Below are positions 34,489 to 43,497 of a DNA stretch of 64,000 nucleotides, piece after piece (positions within the stretch are counted from its first letter, which is position 1; the number at the start of each line of letters is the position of its first letter). The notes under the pieces are model-generated. The model was not told the DNA's origin and searched no databases. It saw only the letters and a program-made list of their open reading frames with translations. Source of the DNA: Seohaeicola_A nanhaiensis (lineage in GTDB: Bacteria; Pseudomonadota; Alphaproteobacteria; Rhodobacterales; Rhodobacteraceae); assembly GCF_042654245.1 (NCBI RefSeq), contig NZ_JBHSGI010000034.1, positions 371,624-435,623 on the forward strand. The letters are read 5' to 3'. Both the position numbers and the translations under genes were made by a program.

Positions 34489-35610
34489 CTACTCGGCCGC
34501 CGCCGCCAGCGCCTCGATCTCGGCGGCCTTCTTCTCGACCTCCTCGACGATATGGTCGATCATCCGCTCGTTGCCCATCTTGTGGCTCTGCTTGCCGGCA
34601 AGGTACACCATGCCGGCCCCGGCCCCACCGCCGGTAAAGCCCACATCGGTCATCAGTGCCTCGCCCGGCCCGTTCACCACGCAGCCGATGATGCTCAGGC
34701 TCATCGGCGTCTTGATGTGCTCCAGCCGCTTTTCCAGGATCTCGACCGTCTTGATCACGTCGAACCCCTGCCGCGCGCAGGACGGACACGAGATGATGTT
34801 GACCCCGCGATGGCGCAGGCCCAGCGACTTGAGGATCTCGAAACCGACCTTCACCTCTTCCACCGGATCCGCCGAGAGGCTCACCCGGATGGTGTCGCCA
34901 ATCCCCATCCACAGCAGGTTGCCGAGGCCGATGGCGCTCTTGACCGTGCCGGTCATCAGCCCGCCCGCCTCGGTGATGCCGAGGTGGATCGGCGCGTCGG
35001 TCGCATCCGCCAGTTGCTGATAGGCGGCGGCGGCCATGAAGACGTCCGACGCCTTCACCGAAATCTTGAACTCGTGGAAATCGTTGTCTTGCAGGATGCG
35101 GATATGCTCCAGCCCCGACTCGACCATCGCATCCGGGCAGGGCTCGCCGTATTTCTCCAGCAGATGCCGCTCCAGGCTGCCCGCATTCACCCCGATCCGG
35201 ATCGAACAGTTGTGATCGCGCGCCGCCTTGATCACCTCGCGCACCCGCTCCGGGCTGCCGATATTGCCCGGATTGATCCGCAGACAGGCCGCGCCGGCCT
35301 CGGCGCTCTCGATCCCCCGGCGATAGTGGAAATGGATATCGGCCACGATCGGCACCGGGCTTTCGCGCACGATCTCCTTCAGCGCCTTCGACGAGGCCTC
35401 ATCCGGAACCGAGACCCGCACGATATCGGCCCCCGCATCCGCCGCGGCCTGCACCTGAGCGATGGTACCCGCGACATCGGTGGTCAGCGTATTGGTCATC
35501 GTCTGCACCGAAATCGGCGCACCGCCTCCGACGGGCACATTGCCCACCATGATCTGGCGCGACTCCCGGCGCTGGATCGAACGCCAGGGGCGCACAGGAT
35601 TATGCGACAT
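34489..35610 (-). CDS. ispG: 4-hydroxy-3-methylbut-2-enyl diphosphate synthase
   Basis: A 373-residue enzyme of the MEP isoprenoid pathway that converts MEcPP to HMBPP with a 4Fe-4S cluster. The TIM-barrel N-terminus (SVQTMTNTLTTDVAGT, then DIHFHYRRG) and the cluster Cys residues 275, 278 (ISCPSCARQG) and 310 (IIGCVVNGPGEA), plus Glu317, are all present. Usual bacterial length. It starts 59 bases after the RodZ-like gene ends, which is a common arrangement, so they are likely co-transcribed. Confidence 0.97.
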   Translation of the reverse strand: MSHNPVRPWRSIQRRESRQIMVGNVPVGGGAPISVQTMTNTLTTDVAGTIAQVQAAADAGADIVRVSVPDEASSKALKEIVRESPVPIVADIHFHYRRGIESAEAGAACLRINPGNIGSPERVREVIKAARDHNCSIRIGVNAGSLERHLLEKYGEPCPDAMVESGLEHIRILQDNDFHEFKISVKASDVFMAAAAYQQLADATDAPIHLGITEAGGLMTGTVKSAIGLGNLLWMGIGDTIRVSLSADPVEEVKVGFEILKSLGLRHRGVNIISCPSCARQGFDVIKTVEILEKRLEHIKTPMSLSIIGCVVNGPGEALMTDVGFTGGGAGAGMVYLAGKQSHKMGNERMIDHIVEEVEKKAAEIEALAAAAE

Positions 35611-35669
35611 CAGAAGGCTCCCATCCGGTGTGTCGTGGGGAAGATAGGCCGCTTCCGCGCCGACCGCAA

Positions 35670-36908
35670 TCAGTCGGCAGCCGGAGCGGCCCCCAGGCCG
35701 CGGGCTTCGGCATAGCGCACCAGGCCCTTGTCCGAGCTCACATCGACCGGAAGATAGGTTTCCTGGAGGCTGGCCACCGACAGCGGCAGGTTCGAGGTGA
35801 TCGCCCCCGACTTGCCGACCGGCCCGTAGAACTTTTGGTTCATTGCGAAGTAGATCGCGCCGCTTTCGCCGGTGCGCAGCTTCGGCGGCTCTTCCGTCAG
35901 CGGCGCTTCCCAGGTGTCGCCGGGCTGCATCGTCGCCTCGTAGATCACCGTGCCGCTGGCATCGGTCACCTGCACCCAGCTCGTGCGTACCGCCACCATC
36001 TGCAGCGCCGGGGCCGGCGTCTCGACCACCTGCGGCATCATGTCCGCGGGCTGTTCCCCCGTCATGCCCGGCTCCGTCACGCTGGCGAGCGCAATCAGGC
36101 TGCCGTCCGAGTCCTGAACGGTGGGCAGCTCGGGCGCGCGGAAGGTGCCGACATTGCGCGGATCAAGCGTGGAGATCGGGGCATCCCGCGCCACCAGCAC
36201 CGGCACGTCCAGCGCCTGCGGACGATAGAGGCGGTCGAAGGCCTCGGCCGACGGCGCCACCATGCGCGCGGCATCCGGCTTCTGGCCCGCCGCGCCGGCC
36301 AGCGGATCCAACTCTGACAGCACCACGGGCGCCTGGTCGACCGGCGCGAGCTGCACCTGCTGCACCTCTTTCAACAGCGACCAGCCGCCATAGCCGATAC
36401 CGCCGATCAGCCCGAGCAGAACCAGAGTCGAGCCGACGGCGCGCGGCTCGATCCGGCTCAGCAGGCTGTCGCCCACCGGCGCAAAGGGGGTGTTGGGCGA
36501 GGCGAAGGGATCGCGCACCGCCGCCGTCCGCCGCCCGGTATCGCCCCGCAGCGGCTTCTTGACGACCGAGGCCTCGGCCGACATGCCATGGGCGACCGAA
36601 AACCCGCTTTCGCGGCAGAAGGTGGTAAAGGACTCATCCGGGTCCATGCCCAGATATCGGGCATAAGAGCGGACATACCCGGCGATAAAGCCGGGTGTGT
36701 CAAACGCGGAAGGGTCCGAATTCTCGATGGCGGCGATGTAAGAGGCCTTGATGCGTAGCTCGCGCTGCACATCCAGTAGAGATTTTCCCATCGTGGCGCG
36801 TTCGCCGCGCATCGTGTCGCCCAGGCGCAACTCGAAATCGTCAAAGCCTTTCAGCTCGACGGCATCACCCTCATCGTCAGATCTGCGCGGGGTTCTGCGC
36901 CCAATCAT
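35670..36908 (-). CDS. RodZ-like helix-turn-helix membrane protein
   Basis: A 412-residue bitopic protein. The N-terminal RodZ-type HTH (about 22-100) contains LGDTMRGERATMGKSLLDVQ, KASYIAAIENSD and GFIAGYVRSYARYLGMDPD. A Pro/Ser linker follows, then one membrane helix near 158-178 (VGSTLVLLGLIGGIGYGGW), a long periplasmic linker, and a C-terminal DUF4115 domain (about 295-375; SWVQVTDASGTVIYEATM). RodZ links MreB to the cell-wall elongation machinery. The start at 36908 (MIGRRTPRR) is chosen by context; an in-frame codon lies 33 bases upstream. Its position before ispG matches the usual order. Confidence 0.88.
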   Translation of the reverse strand: MIGRRTPRRSDDEGDAVELKGFDDFELRLGDTMRGERATMGKSLLDVQRELRIKASYIAAIENSDPSAFDTPGFIAGYVRSYARYLGMDPDESFTTFCRESGFSVAHGMSAEASVVKKPLRGDTGRRTAAVRDPFASPNTPFAPVGDSLLSRIEPRAVGSTLVLLGLIGGIGYGGWSLLKEVQQVQLAPVDQAPVVLSELDPLAGAAGQKPDAARMVAPSAEAFDRLYRPQALDVPVLVARDAPISTLDPRNVGTFRAPELPTVQDSDGSLIALASVTEPGMTGEQPADMMPQVVETPAPALQMVAVRTSWVQVTDASGTVIYEATMQPGDTWEAPLTEEPPKLRTGESGAIYFAMNQKFYGPVGKSGAITSNLPLSVASLQETYLPVDVSSDKGLVRYAEARGLGAAPAAD

Positions 36909-37036
36909 GCCTGCCGCCCCATTCCGCCTGCATTGTCCCAACTCCAGCGTATTGGAATCGTCCCATCGATTCGTCCACGCTTTTCGTTGCTGTCAGATTA
37001 ACAGAAATCGGACAATTTGCCCATCAGTTGTGACGA

Positions 37037-38260
37037 TCAGCCGGCAAGTTCGGCGCGATTCAGCGCACAATGCGACCACAGCGCGTCCATCGCCTTGATC
37101 AGCTTGTCGATCTCCTTCGGACCGTGCACCGGCGACGGCGTGAACCGCAGCCGTTCGGTCCCGCGCGGAACCGTCGGGAAATTGATCGGCTGCACATAGA
37201 TTCCATAGTTCTCCAGCAGCATGTCCGACAGCAACTTGGTGTGCTTCGGATCGCCGACGATGACCGGGACGATATGGGTTCCGTGGTCGATGATCGGCAG
37301 GCCCATCGCCTTGAATCGGGTCTTCAGGATCGTCGCGTTGGTCTGGTGCAGACTGCGCAACTCGGGCGCCCGCTTGAGGAACGCGACCGAGGCCGCGGCC
37401 CCCGCCGCCACGGTCGGCGGCAGCGAGGTCGTGAAGATGAACCCCGGCGCATAAGACCTTATGGCGTCGCACATTTTCTCCGAGGCCGCGATATAGCCTC
37501 CCATCACGCCATAGGCTTTGGCCAGCGTCCCGTTGATGATGTCGATGCGGTGCATCAGCCGCTCGCGCTCGGCCACGCCGGCGCCGCGCGGGCCATACAT
37601 GCCCACGGCATGCACCTCGTCCAGATAGGTCAGCGCGCCGAATTCGTCCGCCAGGTCGCAGATCTCGGCAATCGGGCTGATGTCGCCATCCATCGAATAG
37701 ATCGATTCAAAGGCGATCACCTTCGGCGCATCGCTCTCGTCGGCCTCCAGCAGTTGGCGCAGATGCGCCACGTCGTTGTGCCGGAAAATTCGCTTGGCCC
37801 CGCCATTGCGGCGCACGCCCTCGATCATGCTCGCGTGGTTCAGGCTGTCCGAGTAAATGATCAGCCCCGGGAACAGCTTGGGCAGCGTGCTTAACGTGGC
37901 GTCATTGGCGATATAGGCGCTTGTGAAAAGAAGCGCCGCCTCTTTTCCGTGCAGATCCGCCAGCTCGGCCTCAAGCCGCTTGTGATAGACCGTGGTGCCC
38001 GAAATGTTGCGCGTCCCGCCCGAACCGGCGCCCGTCGCGTCCAGCGCCTCGTGCATCGCGTCCAGAACCACGGGGTTCTGCCCCATGCCCAGATAGTCGT
38101 TGCCGCACCAGACGGTGATATCGTCCCTGGCGCCATCGGGGCGCGTCCAGACCGCATGGGGAAACTGCCCGTTGACCCGTTCAATGTCGATGAAGGTACG
38201 ATACCGGCCTTCGTCGTGCAGACGCCCAATCGCGGCGTCGAGTTTCGCGGTGTAGTCCAC
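37037..38260 (-). CDS. hemA: 5-aminolevulinate synthase
   Basis: A 407-residue PLP enzyme that condenses glycine and succinyl-CoA to 5-aminolevulinate, the first step of tetrapyrrole synthesis in alphaproteobacteria. The opening DYTAKLDAAIGRLHDEGRYR, and the motifs WCGNDYLGMGQ, GAGSGGTRNISGTT, DEVHAVGMYGPRGAG and PLP-Lys248 in NGTLAKAYGVMGG are near-identical to Rhodobacter HemA. The start codon is GTG with GGAGG 7 bases before. A perfect FNR-type box lies 134 bases upstream, suggesting control by oxygen. Confidence 0.97.
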   Translation of the reverse strand: MDYTAKLDAAIGRLHDEGRYRTFIDIERVNGQFPHAVWTRPDGARDDITVWCGNDYLGMGQNPVVLDAMHEALDATGAGSGGTRNISGTTVYHKRLEAELADLHGKEAALLFTSAYIANDATLSTLPKLFPGLIIYSDSLNHASMIEGVRRNGGAKRIFRHNDVAHLRQLLEADESDAPKVIAFESIYSMDGDISPIAEICDLADEFGALTYLDEVHAVGMYGPRGAGVAERERLMHRIDIINGTLAKAYGVMGGYIAASEKMCDAIRSYAPGFIFTTSLPPTVAAGAAASVAFLKRAPELRSLHQTNATILKTRFKAMGLPIIDHGTHIVPVIVGDPKHTKLLSDMLLENYGIYVQPINFPTVPRGTERLRFTPSPVHGPKEIDKLIKAMDALWSHCALNRAELAG

Positions 38261-38393
38261 CGGAGGTCCTCCATCTTTACGTTGCCGCCCGCGCGGCAGA
38301 CCGGCCGGCCCAGGCCGTATTCATGTTCCGGAATGGATACAGTCCCGGACCGCCACGTTCAACTGCCTAACCGCGGGCGACATGTCGCAGCCT

Positions 38394-38407
38394 TGATCTG
38401 CATCAAG
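38394..38407 (-). promoter_or_regulatory. FNR/FnrL-type box upstream of hemA
   Basis: TTGAT-CTGC-ATCAA is an exact match to the FNR consensus TTGAT-N4-ATCAA, centred about 140 bases before the hemA start. FnrL control of hemA is established in Rhodobacter sphaeroides, which supports the assignment. Confidence 0.8.
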
Positions 38408-38632
38408 CAAACCGCAACCCGAAGCCCCGGTCAGGAATACCTGACTTTACGGAAACGGCCCCCGGGCGCAGGCTGCCGGCACGGAGTGGGTAAAGAGTTT
38501 CATGACGAGTCGGGCGAATTGAACGCCCAGAGGTAACCAATTGATTTCCGGTATCATGTCCGCGCCGGCCCCGCGCCGGCGGATGCTGCCGCGCATCTCC
38601 GGGTGGCCTGTGCCGCTGCCCGGACGGCCATG

Positions 38633-38684
38633 ATCCGGCAACGGCCCATGCCTCTCCCCGTCGGCGCGAGGGCCGTTGCCGGAT
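38633..38684. other. 15-bp perfect inverted repeat
   Basis: ATCCGGCAACGGCCC and GGGCCGTTGCCGGAT are exact reverse complements enclosing 22 bases. It is 145 bases before the peptidase start and over 370 from hemA, so it ends no visible gene. A very stable hairpin in RNA from either strand, or a large dyad site in DNA. Confidence 0.6.
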
Positions 38685-38828
38685 TGCTCCGTGCGGCGCG
38701 GATATGAATTCAAATTTCAGTATTTTCCGCCGCCGCGGACCGACAGATCTCCGGCAACTGCGGGCTGGACACCGCGCACCGCGCTGCTACGGTCGCGCCA
38801 AATCCTCAAGACAACGGAGACTGCCGCG

Positions 38829-40205
38829 ATGTCCCTTGACGCTGTCCTCGCGCGAATCGACGCCGACCTGCCCGCCGCCACCGAGCGTCTGCTCGACCTG
38901 CTGCGCATTCCCTCGATCTCGACCGACCCCGCCTTCAAGGGCGACTGCGACACCGCCGCAGACTGGCTGGTCGCCGAACTCAACGGGCTGGGCATCGACG
39001 CTTCCAAGCGCGTGACCCCCGGCCATCCGATGGTCGTCGGCCATATCGACGGCGAAGGCCCGCACCTGCTGTTCTACGGCCACTACGACGTCCAGCCCGT
39101 CGACCCGCTCGACCTCTGGGACCGCGATCCATTCGACCCCGAGGTGCAGGAGACCCCGAAAGGCACCGTGATCCGTGGCCGCGGCGCCGCCGACGACAAG
39201 GGCCAGCTCATGACCTTCGTCGAGGCCTGCCGCGCCTGGAAAGAGGTCAACGGCACCCTGCCCTGCAAGCTGACCTTCTTCCTGGAGGGCGAAGAGGAAT
39301 CCGGCTCCCCCTCGCTCGTCCCCTTCATGAAGGAGAACGCGGAAGAGCTGAAATCCGACCTCGCCCTGATCTGCGACACCGGCCTGTTCGAATCCCGCGT
39401 CCCCGCCATCACCACCATGCTGCGCGGCCTGCTGGGCGAGGAACTGACGATCACCGGCCCCTCGCGGGACCTGCATTCCGGCATGTACGGCGGCGTCGCG
39501 ATCAACCCGGTCCGGGTGCTGTCGAAAATCATCGCCGGCCTGCACGACGACACCGGCCGCATCACCGTTCCCGGCTTCTACGACGGTGTGCCCGAGCTTT
39601 CGGACGAGATGCGCGCCCAGTGGCAGGGCCTTGCCTTCGACCACGCCACCTTCCTCGGCGATGTCGGCCTCAGCCAGCCCGCCGGCGAACAGGACCGCAC
39701 CCCGCTGGAAATGATCTGGTCGCGCCCGACCTGCGAGGTGAACGGCATCTGGGGCGGCTACACCGGCGCCGGCTTCAAGACCGTGCTGCCCTCCAAGGCC
39801 CACGCCAAGATCTCCTTCCGCCTCGTCGGCACCCAGGATCCGCTGAAGATCCGCGAAAGCTTCCGCGAGATGGTCCGCGCCCAGCTGCCGCCCGACTGCG
39901 AGGTCGAGTTCAAGCCCCACGGCGCCTCCCAGGCCGGCGCCTTCGACACCTCCGACCCGGCCTTCGAGAAGGCCCGCCAGGCGCTGTCGGACGAATGGCC
40001 GGACACGGCGGCCTATATCGGCTGCGGCGGATCGATCCCGATTGCCGGGCACTTCCTCAACATCCTCGGCACCACGCCCATGCTCATCGGCTTTGGCAAG
40101 GACGACGACCAGATCCACTCGCCGAACGAGAAATACGACATGGAAAGCTTCCACAAGGGCATCCGCAGCTGGGCCCGCGTGCTGGCCGCGCTCACCAGGG
40201 GCTGA
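38829..40205 (+). CDS. M20-family metallopeptidase (dipeptidase-like)
   Basis: A 458-residue di-zinc hydrolase. Motifs in order: LFYGHYDVQPVDP (metal His and Asp), GRGAADDKGQLM (bridging Asp), FLEGEEESGSP (catalytic and metal Glu), LICDTGLF (metal Asp) and a C-terminal His in KDDDQIHSPNEKYD. A dimerisation domain occupies about residues 205-345. It is the M20 dipeptidase/DapE-like group that hydrolyses dipeptides or N-acyl amino acids in the cytoplasm. The start (MSLDAVLARIDADLP) follows the family alignment; the open frame extends upstream without a ribosome site. The hydrolase gene follows after 3 bases. Confidence 0.92.
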   Translation: MSLDAVLARIDADLPAATERLLDLLRIPSISTDPAFKGDCDTAADWLVAELNGLGIDASKRVTPGHPMVVGHIDGEGPHLLFYGHYDVQPVDPLDLWDRDPFDPEVQETPKGTVIRGRGAADDKGQLMTFVEACRAWKEVNGTLPCKLTFFLEGEEESGSPSLVPFMKENAEELKSDLALICDTGLFESRVPAITTMLRGLLGEELTITGPSRDLHSGMYGGVAINPVRVLSKIIAGLHDDTGRITVPGFYDGVPELSDEMRAQWQGLAFDHATFLGDVGLSQPAGEQDRTPLEMIWSRPTCEVNGIWGGYTGAGFKTVLPSKAHAKISFRLVGTQDPLKIRESFREMVRAQLPPDCEVEFKPHGASQAGAFDTSDPAFEKARQALSDEWPDTAAYIGCGGSIPIAGHFLNILGTTPMLIGFGKDDDQIHSPNEKYDMESFHKGIRSWARVLAALTRG

Positions 40206-40208
40206 GCG

Positions 40209-41084
40209 ATGGGCGGCCCGATCCCCGGCTTCAGCGACCATAGCGCGCAGGTGAACGGCCAGACCATCGCCTTTTCCTGTGGCGGCGAGGGGCCGCCGCT
40301 GCTCCTGCTGCACGGCTTCCCGCAGATGCGCGCCATGTGGCACGCCATCGCCCCGGCGCTGGCCGACCGCTTCACCGTCATCGCCGCCGACCTGCGCGGC
40401 TATGGCGACAGCTCCAAGCCCTCAGGCACCGCCGCCTATGCCTTCCGCGAGATGGCGGCCGACCAGCGGGCGCTGATGCAGTCGCTGGGCTTTGACCGCT
40501 TCCACCTCGTCGGCCACGACCGGGGCGCGCGCACCTCGCACCGGCTGGCGCTCGACGCGCCCGAGGCGCTGCTCAGCCTCACGCTGATGGACATCGTGCC
40601 GACCCATCTGATCCTGACCGACCTGCAGACAAAGGTGGCCCGAGCCTATTACCACTGGTTCTTCCTCGCCCAGCCCGCGCCCTTCCCCGAAACGATGATC
40701 GGTCACGACCCCGATTACTATTTCGAAACCGCGATGGCCGGGTTCGGCGCCGCCGGGCTCGACGCCTTCGACCCCGCCGCGCTCGACCTCTACCGGCGGC
40801 ACTGGCGCGATCCGGCGGCCATCGCCGGCATGTGCAACGACTACCGCGCCGCCATCGAGATCGACATCCGCCACGACGCCGAAGACCTCGCCCGCCGCGT
40901 CGCCTGCCCGTCTCTCGTGCTCTATGGCGCCGACGGGATCATGGCGCGCTGCTACGACGTGCCCGCCACCTGGGCCGACCGCCTCGCCGACCTGCGCGCC
41001 AAGGCGATCCCCGGCGGGCATTTCTTCCCCGACACCCACCCGCGGGAAACCACCGCCGCGCTGCTGGACTTCCTGCCGGCCTAG
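40209..41084 (+). CDS. Alpha/beta hydrolase, fluoroacetate/haloacetate dehalogenase-like
   Basis: A 291-residue alpha/beta hydrolase. The oxyanion turn is LLLLHGFPQ, the nucleophile is Asp104 in GHDRGAR with Arg105 and Arg108 as carboxylate-binding residues, and the pair H149-W150 (YYHWFFLAQP) with Tyr212 fits the halide pocket described for bacterial fluoroacetate dehalogenases. Asp128 and His271 (GGHFFPDT) complete the triad. The substrate is predicted to be a short 2-haloacid, hydrolysed to the 2-hydroxyacid; related epoxide hydrolases share some of these motifs, but the Asp-Arg-X-X-Arg plus HW set is diagnostic. It forms an operon with the M20 peptidase and its stop overlaps that of the convergent cytochrome gene. 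Confidence 0.85.
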   Translation: MGGPIPGFSDHSAQVNGQTIAFSCGGEGPPLLLLHGFPQMRAMWHAIAPALADRFTVIAADLRGYGDSSKPSGTAAYAFREMAADQRALMQSLGFDRFHLVGHDRGARTSHRLALDAPEALLSLTLMDIVPTHLILTDLQTKVARAYYHWFFLAQPAPFPETMIGHDPDYYFETAMAGFGAAGLDAFDPAALDLYRRHWRDPAAIAGMCNDYRAAIEIDIRHDAEDLARRVACPSLVLYGADGIMARCYDVPATWADRLADLRAKAIPGGHFFPDTHPRETTAALLDFLPA

Positions 41085-41449
41085 TCGATCCCGTTGGCCC
41101 GCTGGACCTCGCGGATATAGGCGACGATCATCGCCACGTCGCCGCGCGTCAGCCCCTTGACCGGCGGCATGTCGCCAAACCGCCAGTGATGCGCCCGCAC
41201 GCCCTGCGCGGCGGCGCGTTGAAACGCCTCGTCACCGTGGTGTGACGGCTCGTAGATCCGGTGGATCAGCGGCGGTGCGGTTCCGGCGAGCCCGGCCGCG
41301 TTCTCGCCATGGCAGACGGCGCATTTCGCGGTGTAGACGGCCTGCCCGATGGTAGCCTCGGGCCCGAGCGTCGCGGGCAGCTGCACCTCCGCCATCGGCG
41401 CCTCGGCCCCCGCCGCCATGACCATCGCCAGCGCCATCCATGCCTTCAT
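41081..41449 (-). CDS. Small periplasmic c-type cytochrome
   Basis: A 122-residue class I cytochrome c. A short signal peptide (MKAWMALAMVMAAGAEAPMA) is followed by the haem site C43-A-V-C46-H47 and the axial Met in FGDMPPV (Met94). It is a single-haem electron carrier. It lies 63 bases after the sugar permease gene on the same strand, but what it donates to is not shown by the context; the GMC-type dehydrogenase near 50 kb is one possibility. Confidence 0.88.
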   Translation of the reverse strand: MKAWMALAMVMAAGAEAPMAEVQLPATLGPEATIGQAVYTAKCAVCHGENAAGLAGTAPPLIHRIYEPSHHGDEAFQRAAAQGVRAHHWRFGDMPPVKGLTRGDVAMIVAYIREVQRANGID

Positions 41450-41512
41450 CTGTCCTGTCCTTTCGCGTTCGGTCGCCGTCCTGCGGCCTTCCCGCGCTGG
41501 AAGGTCAACCGC

Positions 41513-42469
41513 TCAGGAGGTCTTGCGCCCGCCGCGCCCGTAGACCAGCAGCATCCCGATGATCACCGCGCCATAGATGATCTGGCGCGCCGATTCCGGC
41601 ATCTGCATGATCGACAGCACCGAATTGAGAAAGACGATCAGCACAACCCCCACCAGCGTGCCCAGATACCGCCCGCGGCCGCCCAGGATATGGGTGCCCC
41701 CCAGCACCACCGCCGCAATCGCCGGCAGCAGGAAGGCATTGCCCATCCCCTGATAGGCCTTGTTGGAATAGCCGGCCAGCAGCACCCCCGCCGTCGCCGC
41801 GCAAAGGCCCGAGGTCATGAAGGCTCCGACGATCACCAGCCGCGTGCGGATGCCCGAGAGATACGCCGCGCGCTCCTTCGCGCCGGTGGCATAGACCGAC
41901 CGCCCGAAGGCCGTCCGCCGCAGCAGCAGCGCGATGATGACCGAGACCCCGGCCCAGACGAAGATCGGCACCGGGATCCCCAGCACCTTCTCGGCCGCCA
42001 GCGTGCGCATCAGCGGCGTGGCGGCGGTCTGGGGCGCAAAGCCGCCGGTATGGGCCACCATCAGCCCGCGCATCACCGAATCGACGCCCAGCGTGAAGAT
42101 CATCGAGGGGATGCGCAGGAAGGCCACGCCAAAGCCGTTGAACAGCCCCGCCGCCAGCCCGATGGCCAGCCCGACGGGAATCGCCGCAGGCCCCCCCACC
42201 GCCGTCGCCATCATCGCGGCGGCGGTCAGCACCCAGGGCACCGACAGGTCGATATGGCCCAGCAGGATCACCACCATCATCCCCGCCGCGCAGATCCCCA
42301 GAAACGCGCCGATCTGCAGCTGCTGCAACAGATAGCCCGGGTTCAGCAGCGGCGCGCTGCCCTGCGTGGCCAGCGTATAGCCGGTGCCGACCAGCACGAT
42401 CACCAGGACGAAGGCCGCCGCGATGGCGATGGGCCGGTTCTCCGGCGCAAGACGCGTCAAGGGGTTCAT
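41513..42469 (-). CDS. Sugar ABC transporter permease (RbsC-like)
   Basis: A 318-residue permease of the BPD_transp_2 family with about nine helices. Characteristic stretches are MVVILLGHIDLSVPWVLTA, FNGFGVAFLRIPSMIFTLG, the ATGAKERAAYLSGIRTRL loop and VVLGGTHILGGRGRYLGTL. The start at 42469 makes a 4-base overlap with the other permease. As in many sugar (ribose/xylose-type) importers, two permease genes follow one fused ATPase. Confidence 0.92.
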   Translation of the reverse strand: MNPLTRLAPENRPIAIAAAFVLVIVLVGTGYTLATQGSAPLLNPGYLLQQLQIGAFLGICAAGMMVVILLGHIDLSVPWVLTAAAMMATAVGGPAAIPVGLAIGLAAGLFNGFGVAFLRIPSMIFTLGVDSVMRGLMVAHTGGFAPQTAATPLMRTLAAEKVLGIPVPIFVWAGVSVIIALLLRRTAFGRSVYATGAKERAAYLSGIRTRLVIVGAFMTSGLCAATAGVLLAGYSNKAYQGMGNAFLLPAIAAVVLGGTHILGGRGRYLGTLVGVVLIVFLNSVLSIMQMPESARQIIYGAVIIGMLLVYGRGGRKTS

Positions 42470-43497
42470 CGGAACAGCTCCAGCGTATTCTTCACCCGCA
42501 GCGTCTTGATCGCGCCCAGGCTCACCGCGGCCAGCAGCACGATCCCCTCGATCAGCGGCTGCAACAGAGGATCGATCGACAGGATACGGAAATAAAAGGA
42601 AAACACCCGCAGGATGCCGGCCCCGATCATCGAGCCGACAACGCCCCCGATCCCCCCCATCAGCGAGGTGCCGCCCAGCACCACGGCGGCAATCGAGTTC
42701 AGCGTATAGGCCCCGGCCTGCGTCACATCCGCATTCCCCGACGAGGTCTGGATCGCCAGATACAGCCCCCCGCAGGCCGCAAAGAACCCGGCCATGGTAA
42801 AGGCCGCGATCTTGGCCCGCGCAATCGGCAGCCCCGACATGAAGGCCGCGCCCTCGGCCGAGCCGATGGCATAGATCGTCCGCCCGGTGACCGTGCGCTT
42901 GATCGGCAGCCAGACCGCCAGCCCGATCCCCAGCAGCAGGATCAGCGGCACCGGGATATCGGCGAAGGGCGCCAGCCAGGCGGCATTGCCATCCTCCGCC
43001 AGCCCATAGGTCTCGGCAAGGTCGAAGACCGTATTGGTAAGCGCCCAGTTCAGGTCGCCATCCACCTCGCCGCCGGGGCTCGGCCGGATGGTCAGCGCCA
43101 GGCCGATGGCAATCGCCCCGGTCGCCAGCGTGGCGATGATCGGCTGGATCCGCCCCAGCACCACCACCAGCCCGTTCATCAGCCCGAACAGCGTGCCCGC
43201 CAGCAACGTCACGACACAGCCCAGCAGGATCTCCAGCGGCGTCCCGTTCACCATCTCCGAGGCGATGCAATTGGCCAGCGTCATCACCGCGCCCACCGAC
43301 AGATCCAGCCCGCCCATCAGCACCGGCAGGGTCTGCGCCATGGCGACAAAGGCGATGGCGACGGTCTCGTTGGCGTTCTGCACGAAAACGGCGCTGGAAA
43401 AGCCGCGCGGGTGCATCGACTGATAGACCAGGAACAGCACCGCGAACATCAGCACCGCCCCGGCAAAGGCCTTGTTGGCCAACAGCGCGCGCCGCAT
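42466..43497 (-). CDS. Sugar ABC transporter permease (RbsC-like)
   Basis: A 343-residue second permease of the same importer. It has the family motifs LPVLMGGLDLSVGAVMTLAN, LFGLMNGLVVVLGRIQPIIATL, YAIGSAEGAAFMSGLPI and AAVVLGGTSLMGGIGGVVGS. Its ATG overlaps the ATPase stop by one base (TGATG) and its stop overlaps the next permease start by four, so expression is tightly coupled. Confidence 0.92.
   Translation of the reverse strand: MRRALLANKAFAGAVLMFAVLFLVYQSMHPRGFSSAVFVQNANETVAIAFVAMAQTLPVLMGGLDLSVGAVMTLANCIASEMVNGTPLEILLGCVVTLLAGTLFGLMNGLVVVLGRIQPIIATLATGAIAIGLALTIRPSPGGEVDGDLNWALTNTVFDLAETYGLAEDGNAAWLAPFADIPVPLILLLGIGLAVWLPIKRTVTGRTIYAIGSAEGAAFMSGLPIARAKIAAFTMAGFFAACGGLYLAIQTSSGNADVTQAGAYTLNSIAAVVLGGTSLMGGIGGVVGSMIGAGILRVFSFYFRILSIDPLLQPLIEGIVLLAAVSLGAIKTLRVKNTLELFR

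Larger units (their letters stand above)
38261..38828. other. Long divergent gap between hemA and the M20 peptidase gene
   Basis: A 568-base region with no supported gene. Contents: the hemA promoter region with an FNR-type box (38394-38407), a long inverted repeat (38633-38684), and presumably the promoter of the peptidase gene. A short minus-strand frame (MIPEINWLPLGVQF...) from 38557 lacks a ribosome site and is not called. Confidence 0.6.

Noticed and set aside
38447..38713. Minus-strand small frame between hemA and the M20 gene (includes MIPEINWLPLGVQFARL)
   Set aside because: No ribosome site at either possible start, it spans the large inverted repeat, and low-complexity N-terminus; not enough support.
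41513..43270. 585-codon fused frame covering one permease and most of the other
   Set aside because: The N-terminal 260 codons are out-of-frame translation of the neighbouring permease; the real start is the ATG at 42469 in a 4-base overlap.
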